Positions 43,271-50,515 of a stretch of 64,000 bases of DNA are shown in pieces. The notes beneath the pieces are model-generated. The model was not told where the DNA came from. It saw only the letters and a list, made by a program, of their open reading frames with translations, and did no database searches. Made by a program: the position numbers and the translations under genes. The DNA comes from Amycolatopsis albispora. Lineage in GTDB: Bacteria; Actinomycetota; Actinomycetes; Mycobacteriales; Pseudonocardiaceae. Numbering within the stretch: position 1 is the stretch's first letter; every line of letters begins with the position of its first letter. The stretch is taken from positions 4,526,001 to 4,590,000 of the forward strand of contig NZ_CP015163.1 in the NCBI RefSeq assembly GCF_003312875.1, given 5' to 3'.

Positions 43271-43678
43271 TCAGGCGACCTCCTGGATGCGCACCATGTT
43301 GCCCGCCGGATCGCGGAACGCGCAGTCACGCACACCGTACGGCTGCTCGACCGGCTCCTGGACCACCTCGCCGCCCCCGGCCCGCACCTTCTCGAAGGTG
43401 CCGTCGAGGTCCCGGCTGGCCAGCAGGATCCAGCCGTAGGTGCCCTTGGCCATCATCCGCGCGATGGTGGCCCGCTCCTCCTCGCTGATCCCGGGATCGG
43501 CGGCGGGCGGCGCGAGCAGGATGGAGGTGGGCTGCCCGGCGGGACCGACCGTGATCCAGCGCATCTTCCCCTGCCCGACGTCGCTGCGGACCTCGAAACC
43601 GAGGGTGTCGCGGTAGAAGGACAGCGACGCCTCCGGGTCCTCGTGCGGCAGGACCGTCGTGTGAATCGTGATGTCCAT
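43271..43678 (-). CDS. VOC-family protein
   Basis: A 135-residue single-module VOC protein (ITIHTTVLPHEDPEASLSFY, FRDPAGNMVRIQEV). Metal ligands His and Glu are placed as in relatives. Start ATG 43678. Function not deducible. It lies between another VOC gene and the YCII fusion on the same strand; the four genes may be one operon. Confidence 0.82.
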   Translation of the reverse strand: MDITIHTTVLPHEDPEASLSFYRDTLGFEVRSDVGQGKMRWITVGPAGQPTSILLAPPAADPGISEEERATIARMMAKGTYGWILLASRDLDGTFEKVRAGGGEVVQEPVEQPYGVRDCAFRDPAGNMVRIQEVA

Positions 43679-43698
43679 GACCAGCATGCTAAGCGCGC

Positions 43699-44568
43699 TC
43701 AGGGCACCCGGCCGGTGATCGCGACGATCCGATCGAGTGGTGCGGCGTCGGCCGGTACTTCGACCGGCAGCCCCCACAGTTCCGGCAGCGGCGCGCGCGG
43801 CACGAACTCGGCGACGTGGTCCAGGCACGCGCGCAGGGTGCCGGACGGTGGGTCGAACGGCTGCCCGGTGGCCTTGGCCAGGTCCCAGCCGTGCACCATC
43901 AGCTCGGTCAGCGCGATCCGGCCCCACGTCCGCTTCGGCAGCTCCAGCCCGGCCGTGCCCGCCACGCCCTGCCACTCCACCGGATCACTCCAGGCCCGCC
44001 GGAGCGCGGCGAGTTGCCGGGCGAGGCGAACCCGCCACCCGTTTTCCAGGCCGGTGACCGGTTCCCCTTCTTCTTCCCCGCGCCCCATCGCGGCAAAGCC
44101 CTGTGTCACCTCGTCGACGTGCGCGATGAGGTCGGCCACGGTGTAGTCGGCACACGGGGTCGGCAACGCGAGCTGGTCGTCGGCGATGCCCATCAGCACC
44201 TCGGCCATCGCCGCGCACGCGGGCGCCAGGTCGAGCTCCGCGACGCAGTCGACCGCGCGCACTTCGACCGGCCAGCCCGTGCCCTCCCCCAGCCGCGCCG
44301 CGACCTCCGTGGCCCGGTCGAGCCCGGCGCAGTCGACCAGCCAGTACCCGGCCAGCACCTCCTGCGTCTCGGCGAACGGCCCGTCGGTGACCACCGGAAT
44401 CCCCTGCGTCAGCTCGATCCGCCTGGCTTCCGCCGGCTGCGCGAGCCCCTGCGCCTCGCCGAACTCGCCCGACTCACGCAGCTCGCGGTTGAACTCGTCC
44501 AGGAAGGCGGCCGCCCTGTCGTCACCGGCGTCGCGCTGCGTGCCGTACACCAAGATCAAGTACTTCAT
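43699..44568 (-). CDS. YCII domain fused to TIGR03086-type protein
   Basis: A 289-residue fusion. The N-terminal YCII-related domain (residues 1-105) reads MKYLILVYGTQRDAGDDRAA, GIPVVTDGPFAETQEVLAGYW. The C-terminal TIGR03086/mycothiol-dependent maleylpyruvate-isomerase-like helical domain (about 110-289) reads PTPCADYTVADLIAHVDEVT and MVHGWDLAKATGQPF. YCII proteins normally stand alone or precede sigma-factor genes. ATG 44568 follows GGAAGGA. Reaction unknown. Confidence 0.82.
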   Translation of the reverse strand: MKYLILVYGTQRDAGDDRAAAFLDEFNRELRESGEFGEAQGLAQPAEARRIELTQGIPVVTDGPFAETQEVLAGYWLVDCAGLDRATEVAARLGEGTGWPVEVRAVDCVAELDLAPACAAMAEVLMGIADDQLALPTPCADYTVADLIAHVDEVTQGFAAMGRGEEEGEPVTGLENGWRVRLARQLAALRRAWSDPVEWQGVAGTAGLELPKRTWGRIALTELMVHGWDLAKATGQPFDPPSGTLRACLDHVAEFVPRAPLPELWGLPVEVPADAAPLDRIVAITGRVP

Positions 44569-44664
44569 CCCGTTCCTTCCACCTCGCGACGCCAGGATGC
44601 GCCGCCACACCCGAGACGTCGGAACCGGCCCCGCCGATCGGACACCGCTTGCGCCGCCAGGTAA

Positions 44665-44679
44665 GAGTCTTGTAGACTC
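44665..44679. promoter_or_regulatory. GAGTCT-TGT-AGACTC inverted repeat at the operon start
   Basis: A perfect 6-bp inverted repeat ending 5 bp before the start codon at 44685. It leaves little room for a ribosome site, so it may be a binding site over the start. The spacing GTC-N5-GAC is like sites I recall for NrtR regulators; the operon's last gene is NrtR-like. Autoregulation is inferred. Confidence 0.5.
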
Positions 44680-44684
44680 AAACT

Positions 44685-45671
44685 ATGCTCACCAGGGAAG
44701 ACGCCGTGAAGATGGTCGAAGAGGCAGGTGACGCCGCCGCGTTGTTCGACCGCGACCCGGCGACCGCGCACCGCCGCTACCGCGAACTCGCGGCCGCACT
44801 GCACCCGGACCGCAACCCCGGCGACACGCGTGCCCACCAGGCGGCCGCCACGCTCAACCGCCTCTACGACAGCTGGAAGCGGCCACGGCACCAGACGGTC
44901 ACCACGGCGACCTCGGCCTACCCGCTGACCGGCCCGCACGCGGTCGGCAGCATCGCGACCACCTACCGCACCACCGGCCCGCACCTGGTCAAGCTCGTCC
45001 GCAACCCGGCGCTCAACCCGCTGGTCCACGCCGAATGGACGGCCCTGCGCGCACTCGACGACCTGACCGAGCGGCACCGCTGGCTGCGCCCGTACTACCC
45101 GCGCCTGATCGACACCTCAGGCCCGGTGGCTCGCGGCGACCGCGCGTTCACCGTGCTCGAACCGCTCATCGACGGGTTCACCACGCTCGCGGAGGTCAAG
45201 AAGGCCTTTCCCGGCGGGCTCGACGGCCGTGACTACGCCTGGATGCACCGGCGCCTGCTGCGTGCCGTGGCGGGTGCGCATCGCGCGGGGCTCGTGCACG
45301 GGCACATCACCGCGGACAACGTCCTGGTCCACCCGCGACAGCACGGCATCGTGCTCGTCGGCTGGTCGTTCGCCGTCGGCAACGGCGAACTTCCGTCCGC
45401 AGTGGACAAATCCACCCACTACCCGCCGGAGGTCCACAACGGACAACCTGTCACCACGGCCACCGACGTCCACATGCTGCACACGATGATGGCGGACCTG
45501 CTGGCACCGGGCGAACAGCGGCAGCGCACCTTCGCCACCTGGTGCACGCAGGACTCCCCCGCCCAGCGCCCCGACGCCGTCGACCTGCTCGACGAGTACG
45601 ACGAACTGCTCGACGAGCTCTACGGCCCGCGCACCTTCAGACCTTTCGAAATCCCCGAGACAGGAGCCTGA
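44685..45671 (+). CDS. J-domain/pseudokinase fusion protein
   Basis: A 328-residue protein. The J-domain-like N-terminus (residues 20-65) has the HPD tripeptide at 40-42 (RELAAALHPDRNP). A kinase fold follows from about 80: the ATP lysine is in LVKLVRN (103) and the alpha-C Glu in HAEWTALRAL (117). The catalytic loop reads GLVHGHITADNVLV, so the HRD-type aspartate is His (205-207), and the DFG position reads VGW (225-227). Both catalytic aspartates are absent, so it is probably a pseudokinase that binds ATP or a partner. ATG has no clear ribosome site. The VWA gene follows after 2 bp. Confidence 0.82.
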   Translation: MLTREDAVKMVEEAGDAAALFDRDPATAHRRYRELAAALHPDRNPGDTRAHQAAATLNRLYDSWKRPRHQTVTTATSAYPLTGPHAVGSIATTYRTTGPHLVKLVRNPALNPLVHAEWTALRALDDLTERHRWLRPYYPRLIDTSGPVARGDRAFTVLEPLIDGFTTLAEVKKAFPGGLDGRDYAWMHRRLLRAVAGAHRAGLVHGHITADNVLVHPRQHGIVLVGWSFAVGNGELPSAVDKSTHYPPEVHNGQPVTTATDVHMLHTMMADLLAPGEQRQRTFATWCTQDSPAQRPDAVDLLDEYDELLDELYGPRTFRPFEIPETGA

Positions 45672-45673
45672 CC

Positions 45674-46648
45674 ATGGGATACGGACACTGGGACGACAAC
45701 GCCTACGCCGCGGCGAAGACCTTCCGCGCCGCCAAGGGCGAAGACGACTTCGGCTACACCGCGAACCTGCGGGCCAAGCCCGCGAAGGAATGGCGCGTCG
45801 CGCCCGCGCTCGACCCGAAAAACGCGATCCGGGAATGCCGCGATTCGGCCGACCACGCCGATTCGACGCCGATCGCGGTGCTGTTCGACGTCACCGGCTC
45901 GATGCGCCGCGTGCCGCGGATCATGCAGGGCAAGCTCGGCAAGCTGCACGGGCTGATCCAGCGCAAGGGCTACCTGGCCGATCCGCAGGTGCTCTTCGGC
46001 GCCATCGGGGACGCCGACAGCGACCGGGTTCCGTTGCAGGTCGGGCAGTTCGAGTCGGACAACCGGATGGACGAGCAGCTGCGCACCATCTTTCTCGAAG
46101 GCGGTGGCGGCGGGCAGAAGAGCGAGTCGTACGAACTGGCCGCCTACTTCATGGCACGGCACGTGGTCACCGACGCGTGGCAGAAGCGCGGCCGCAAGGG
46201 CTACCTGTTCATCATCGGCGACGAGCTGAACAAGCCTTCGCTGCGGGCGAAGCACGTGCGCCGGATCATCGGCGACGACGTGCACCAGGACATCGACCCG
46301 GCGTCGGTGTACCGCGAGCTGGCGCGCAAGTGGAATGTCTACTACGTGCTGCCGAACCAGTCGTCGTACTACAACGATCCCGAGATCGGTGCGCACTGGA
46401 GCGGGCTGCTCGGGCAGAACTTCCTCAAGCTCGATGACCCCGGCGCGGTGTGCGAGCTGATCGCGGCCACCATCGGGCTGGAGGAGCAGGTGGTCGACGT
46501 CGACGGCGCGCTGGCCGATCTCGCCGACATCGGCTCGGCCGCCGAGGGCGCGGCGGTCGGCAAGGCGCTGACCAGGCTGGGCGGCCGGTCGGTGGTCACC
46601 TCGGCGGTGCCGGAGCCCGGCGGGCCGGACGACGTGGTGCTGCGGTGA
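45674..46648 (+). CDS. VWA-domain protein
   Basis: A 324-residue protein. VWA fold with MIDAS motif DVTGS (residues 72-76) after STPIAVLF, then SESYELAAYFMARH and KGYLFIIGDE, which fit the metal-dependent protein-interaction site. The C-terminus is helical. VWA proteins next to kinase-like proteins are known from TerY-P-type modules; here the phosphatase is missing and a purine enzyme replaces it. ATG 45674 follows AGGAG; its end overlaps the next gene. Confidence 0.85.
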   Translation: MGYGHWDDNAYAAAKTFRAAKGEDDFGYTANLRAKPAKEWRVAPALDPKNAIRECRDSADHADSTPIAVLFDVTGSMRRVPRIMQGKLGKLHGLIQRKGYLADPQVLFGAIGDADSDRVPLQVGQFESDNRMDEQLRTIFLEGGGGGQKSESYELAAYFMARHVVTDAWQKRGRKGYLFIIGDELNKPSLRAKHVRRIIGDDVHQDIDPASVYRELARKWNVYYVLPNQSSYYNDPEIGAHWSGLLGQNFLKLDDPGAVCELIAATIGLEEQVVDVDGALADLADIGSAAEGAAVGKALTRLGGRSVVTSAVPEPGGPDDVVLR

Positions 46649-47820
46649 ACGGGCACGTGGTGGTGGTCGGGCTCGGCTTCGGTGACGAGGGCAAGGGCGC
46701 GGTTGTCGACGCCCTCTGCGCCGACCGGCCCACCACCGCCGTCGTCCGCTTCAACGGCGGCGCGCAGGCGGCGCACAACGTGGTGGCCGAGGGGCGGCAC
46801 CACACGTTCAGCCAGTTCGGGGCGGGCACGTTCGCCGGCGTGCCCACCCACCTGTCGCGGTTCGTGCTGGTCGAGCCGTTCGCGCTGGCCACCGAAGCAC
46901 GTCAGCTGGAAGCGGCCGGGGTGCGGAACCCGCTCGCGCTGCTGAGCGTGGACGGCGACGCGCTGCTCACCACGCCGTTCCACATCCACGCCAACCGCGC
47001 CCGCGAGGACGCTCGCGGGAACGAGCGGCACGGTTCGTGCGGGAAGGGCATCGGCGAGACCGTCTGGTATTCGCTGCTGGCCGGGGCCTCGCCGGGCGAG
47101 GTGGTGGAAGGCCAGGAAGTGCTGGGAGAACCGGGATCGGCGCCGACGGTCGCCGACTGCACGCGACCCGCCGTGCTGCGCCGCAAGCTCGACGCGCTGG
47201 CCCGGTTCTACGCGCCGCTGGCCTCGCCGCGGCACAGCGTGGACGAACTCGTGGCGCTGTACCGCGACTTCGCCGGCGCCGTGCGGATCACCGACGGCGG
47301 CGAAACCGGGCGGCTGGCCGACGCGGGCCGGGTGGTGTTCGAGGGCGCGCAGGGGGTGCTCCTCGACCAGCACCACGGCTTCCACCCGCACACGACCTGG
47401 TCCACCACCACCCCGCACAACGCGCGTGAGCTGCTGGGCGGGCGGCCGCACACCGTGCTCGGCGTGACGCGCACCTACCACACCAGGCACGGCGCGGGCC
47501 CGTTCCCGACCGAGGACGCGGCCCTGCTCGGCCGGTTCCCGGAGGTCCACAATGGACTGGGGCGGTACCAGGGGGCGTGGCGGGTCGGTCACCTCGACGC
47601 GACGCTGCTGGACTACGCGATCGCGGCCTGCGACGGGGTCGACGCGCTGGCGGTGACCCATCTCGACGCGGACGGCCCGCGCGTGGTCCTCGAACCCGGC
47701 TCGCCCGCGGTCGACCTGGACGATCCGCTGGCGTGGTTCGGCGCGCGGCGGCCGGTCGCGCTCGCCGGGTACGGGCCGGACCGCGCCGACTACCGGGCGC
47801 CGGTCACAATCTGCGGGTGA
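46645..47820 (+). CDS. Divergent adenylosuccinate-synthetase-like (PurA family) enzyme
   Basis: A 391-residue PurA-fold protein. It keeps the GTP/catalytic loop GFGDEGKG (Asp14, Lys17), NGGAQAAHNV (His44), FEGAQGVLLD and the amino-acid-binding HTRHGAGPFPTE. The IMP-site segment RGIGPAYEDK of true PurA is KGIGETVWYS here, and TSSN is TTWST. So it probably joins an amino acid (Asp-like) to a different nucleotide. It is short (true PurA about 430 residues). GTG start overlaps the VWA stop; its end overlaps the NrtR-like gene. Not clearly PurZ. Confidence 0.85.
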   Translation: MNGHVVVVGLGFGDEGKGAVVDALCADRPTTAVVRFNGGAQAAHNVVAEGRHHTFSQFGAGTFAGVPTHLSRFVLVEPFALATEARQLEAAGVRNPLALLSVDGDALLTTPFHIHANRAREDARGNERHGSCGKGIGETVWYSLLAGASPGEVVEGQEVLGEPGSAPTVADCTRPAVLRRKLDALARFYAPLASPRHSVDELVALYRDFAGAVRITDGGETGRLADAGRVVFEGAQGVLLDQHHGFHPHTTWSTTTPHNARELLGGRPHTVLGVTRTYHTRHGAGPFPTEDAALLGRFPEVHNGLGRYQGAWRVGHLDATLLDYAIAACDGVDALAVTHLDADGPRVVLEPGSPAVDLDDPLAWFGARRPVALAGYGPDRADYRAPVTICG

Positions 47821-48440
47821 TCGAGTCGACGCCGGTGTCCGTGGATGTGCTGGTTTTGCGGTTCGACCCGGGGGCGCGGACCGTGCTGCTGGGGGTGGCG
47901 CCGCGTGCCGCCGAGCCGTTCCGGGGTGAGTTGGCGCTGCCCGGGGTGCTGCTCGGGCTCGGGGAGCGGCTGCGGGAGGCGGGGACGCGGGCGGTGGTCG
48001 GCAAGCTCGGGCTGCCGTCGGCCGCGCTGACCGGGATCGGGCAGCTGAGGACCTTCGACGAGCCTTCGCGCGACCCGCGCGGCCCGACGCTGTCCATCGC
48101 CCTGTGGGCGACGGCGAACTCCGCCGGTGAGGGGGTGCGGTGGTGCACGCTGGACGAGGTGCCGCCGCTGGCTTTCGACCACAACCGGATCGTCGCGGAC
48201 TGCGCGCCGCTGCTGGCGGACCTGCTGTGGCGGCACGTGGAATTCACCGCAGGGTTGATGGGGAACGGCTTCACCACGGCGCAGGCGCTGGACGCCACCG
48301 AGGCGCTGACCGGCGACCGGCCCTACCCGGCCAACCTGGGACGGACGATGGAACGGGTCCCCGGCCTGCGCCGAACCGCAGAACACGCGGCGGCCCTGCC
48401 GAAGGGCGGGCGCCCCCCTTCCCTGTGGCGCTGGGACTGA
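47817..48440 (+). CDS. NrtR-like Nudix/winged-helix protein
   Basis: A 207-residue protein. The N-terminal Nudix-like fold (1-135) has a box GVLLGLGERLREAGTRAVVG (43-62) in which the catalytic REx(2)EE glutamates are lost. The C-terminal 65 residues (FTTAQALDATEALTGDRPY, then GGRPPSLWRWD) match the NrtR winged helix. NrtR regulators use an inactive Nudix domain to sense ADP-ribose-type ligands. GTG start overlaps the PurA-like stop. It could regulate this operon through the repeat at 44665-44679. Confidence 0.78.
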   Translation: MIESTPVSVDVLVLRFDPGARTVLLGVAPRAAEPFRGELALPGVLLGLGERLREAGTRAVVGKLGLPSAALTGIGQLRTFDEPSRDPRGPTLSIALWATANSAGEGVRWCTLDEVPPLAFDHNRIVADCAPLLADLLWRHVEFTAGLMGNGFTTAQALDATEALTGDRPYPANLGRTMERVPGLRRTAEHAAALPKGGRPPSLWRWD

Positions 48441-48856
48441 TCGCGCGCTTTCGCACAGGGTGGCGCCGGGACGACGCGGCGCAACCGGCCCGACGGCGAG
48501 GCACGGGCAGCGGCCCGGCCGAGACGCAAGCCACGAGGCACGCGGCCCGGAGGCGAGGCGCGCCCGGCGGCGAGGCGGGGGCACAAGCGGCGGGCACGCG
48601 CGGCCCGGCCGAGGCTCGAGCCGCAGGGCACGCGCGGCGGGGCCGAGTGCGGCAGCGGCCGAGTGCGGCGGCGGCCGAGGCGCGGCGTGCGAGCTGGGCG
48701 AGGCGCGCGAGCTGGCGCGGCGCGCGAGCTGGCGCGGCGCGCGAGCTGGGCGAGGCGCGCGAGCTGGCGCGGCGCGCGGGCTGGGCGCGGCGCGAGCCGC
48801 GGGGGCGAGCGGCCAGCCGATGGCGCGCCGCCGGAGCAGGGTGAGTGCGGCGCCTC

Positions 48857-48911
48857 GGACACGAATGTGGCTTTGGGGGCGGATTTCGCCCCGAAAGCCA
48901 CATTCGTGTCC
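48857..48911. repeat. Dispersed palindrome, copy 5
   Basis: Arms GGACACGAATGTGGCTTTG and its near complement flank loop GATTT (48882-48886). A lone half copy, CCGAAAGCCACATTCGTGTC, follows at 48922-48941. Confidence 0.8.
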
Positions 48912-49069
48912 GGGCGGCGCTCCGAAAGCCACATTCGTGTCGGGGTGGCGTGACAGGGAGGCGGCGGGTGTCACCCGGGCTCGCCAGCGCGCGGGAACAC
49001 GGGGCGCGAGGTGCTGGGCGGGTCGGGGCGGCCGTGCAGGCGGCTCGCCAGCGCGGGGCGGGGTGGCAC

Positions 49070-49124
49070 TGTCACGAAAGCCACATTCGAGACGCCAAAC
49101 GTCTCGAAAGCCACATTCGTGACA
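49070..49124. repeat. Dispersed palindrome, copy 6 (inner segment flipped)
   Basis: TGTCACGAAAGCCACATTCG starts the left arm, so the central segment has the same orientation in both arms, as in copy 4. The ends (TGTCACGAA/TTCGTGACA and TTCGAGACG/CGTCTCGAA) still pair around CCAAA. Confidence 0.78.
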
Positions 49125-49140
49125 CCACCGGCGGCGCCGC

Positions 49141-49740
49141 CTACGAAGCGGGGGCTTCCAGCGCGGCCAGTAGCACGCGTTGCAGCGTGTCGAAGGCGCG
49201 TTCCAGGTCCACGTGCCCAGGTGCCAGCCGCCATTGCTGGTGGATGCCCATGATCGCGCCCAGTACCACCACGCCGACATCCTCCGGGGTTACGCCGTCC
49301 GGGAGGCGGTGGCCTTCGTACGGTTGCGCGGCCCACGCCGCCACATACGAACGCATGGCCGCGTGCAGGTCGACATAGCGATCGTGCACCGGTGAGTCCT
49401 CGTTCATCGCGTCCGCGAGCAGGCTCACCATCAGCTTCGTCGTCGGCATCCGGACGAAGGCGGCGCCCTGCGCCGCGAGGTCCCGCAGGCCGTCCGGGCC
49501 GGGGCGCCGCGGCTCCGCGGTGTTGCGCGCGACCAGGTCGAAGGCGTGCTCGACCACCGCGAGCAGCAGCCCCTCTTTATTACCGAAGTGCCACGGGATC
49601 GACCCGCGGCTGATCCCGGCGCGGTCGGCGATGTCGGCCACCGTGGTCTGCCGGTAACCCCGGTCGGCGAACGCGGACGCGGCCGCCTCGATCAGCAGCC
49701 GGCGGCTCTCCTGACTGGTCTCCGCGCGGCGGGTCGGCAT
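49141..49740 (-). CDS. TetR-family regulator
   Basis: A 199-residue TetR protein. The HTH is at about residues 12-58 (FADRGYRQTTVADIADRAGISRGSIPWHFGNKEGLL); the C-terminal domain is helical with a possible ligand pocket. ATG 49740 follows AGGAG at 5 bp. A CTATGT/ACATAG inverted repeat about 65-80 bp upstream is a candidate operator. Targets unknown; the protease gene is the next minus-strand gene upstream. Confidence 0.87.
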   Translation of the reverse strand: MPTRRAETSQESRRLLIEAAASAFADRGYRQTTVADIADRAGISRGSIPWHFGNKEGLLLAVVEHAFDLVARNTAEPRRPGPDGLRDLAAQGAAFVRMPTTKLMVSLLADAMNEDSPVHDRYVDLHAAMRSYVAAWAAQPYEGHRLPDGVTPEDVGVVVLGAIMGIHQQWRLAPGHVDLERAFDTLQRVLLAALEAPAS

Positions 49741-49801
49741 CGTTCTCCTCGTGACCTGGCTCTCCGCGCCACAGGCTAGCGCATATGCCCGCCGTCTGAT
49801 T

Positions 49802-49819
49802 CTATGTTGACCGACATAG
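49802..49819. promoter_or_regulatory. CTATGT-N6-ACATAG inverted repeat (TetR operator candidate)
   Basis: A perfect 6-bp arm pair upstream of the TetR gene, in the only gap between it and the snapalysin gene; probably autoregulatory. Confidence 0.5.
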
Positions 49820-49904
49820 GCGCCACCGCGGTTCGTTCTGGGGGTACGAACCACGTCGAGCGGGCGCGGCGCGGACCCCTGGACCGCGCCGCGCCGCCGG
49901 GCGC

Positions 49905-50450
49905 TCAGCCGACGACCACCACTTCCCGCTGCTGCCGCGGCTTGAAGCCACCGGCGTAGTTCTCCTCGACCGCCGCGATCTCCTCGGCGTTCGGCACGGC
50001 GTTGTCGCAGTCCACGCCACCCGTGCTGCCCGACATCAGGCTCGAGCACGGCCCCGGCTTCGCGTCGGGCAGGCCGAGGCTGTGGCCGAACTCGTGGGAG
50101 GCGATGCGGGTCAGGTTGTAGCCGTCATCGACGGCCTGCTTGCCGAACCAGATGGTCAGGTCGTCACCCGGCATGGCCGGGCCCAGCTCCGCCCGTGGCC
50201 AGCCGGGGTCGGCGACAAACGAGACGTCAGCCCGCTGACCGGCTTCGACCTTGTTGATCTGCACGTTGTCCACGTGGTCGTTCCAGACCGCGATCCCGGC
50301 GGTGATGGCCTCGGTGTATTCGGTGGCTTGGCTGTCGTCGTAGGTGATGGTGACAGCGGGCGCCTCCTCGGCCAGCGCGGCCGGACCGGCGAGCAGCGGG
50401 ACCGAAAGCGCCATCGTGGCGGCGAAAACCTGCACGGAACGGCGAAGCAT
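49905..50450 (-). CDS. Snapalysin-type secreted zinc endopeptidase
   Basis: A 181-residue precursor. The signal peptide (about 1-27) is MLRRSVQVFAATMALSVPLL and onward, with cleavage after AALA. The catalytic motif is HEFGHSLGLPD (HExxHxxGxxD with the third ligand Asp), typical of M7 snapalysin neutral proteases of streptomycetes. Two cysteines in the C-terminal part (GPCSSLMSG, GVDCDNAV) may pair. ATG 50450 follows AAAGGAGAG. Confidence 0.9.
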   Translation of the reverse strand: MLRRSVQVFAATMALSVPLLAGPAALAEEAPAVTITYDDSQATEYTEAITAGIAVWNDHVDNVQINKVEAGQRADVSFVADPGWPRAELGPAMPGDDLTIWFGKQAVDDGYNLTRIASHEFGHSLGLPDAKPGPCSSLMSGSTGGVDCDNAVPNAEEIAAVEENYAGGFKPRQQREVVVVG

Positions 50451-50515
50451 GGTCTCTCCTTTGTGGGTCGAGGGACCGGACCTGGAGACAACTACCACCG
50501 TGAGTGAATGCCTTA

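Larger units (their letters stand above)
48441..49140. repeat. Convergent gap: 17-18-bp tandem repeats and palindromes
   Basis: No gene is supported in this 700-bp gap between the NrtR-like gene and the minus-strand TetR gene. From 48689 to about 48793 a GCGAGCTGGCGCGGCGC-like unit (17-18 bp) repeats about six times, surrounded by other purine/GC-rich low-complexity DNA. Palindrome copies 5 and 6 and a half copy follow. Open frames on both strands are Ala/Arg-rich translations. Confidence 0.7.

Noticed and set aside
46645..47820. PurZ-type enzyme for a modified-base (2-aminoadenine) genome
   Set aside because: PurZ also descends from PurA, but no phage or Z-cluster genes are near, and the substrate-site segment does not match what I know of PurZ.
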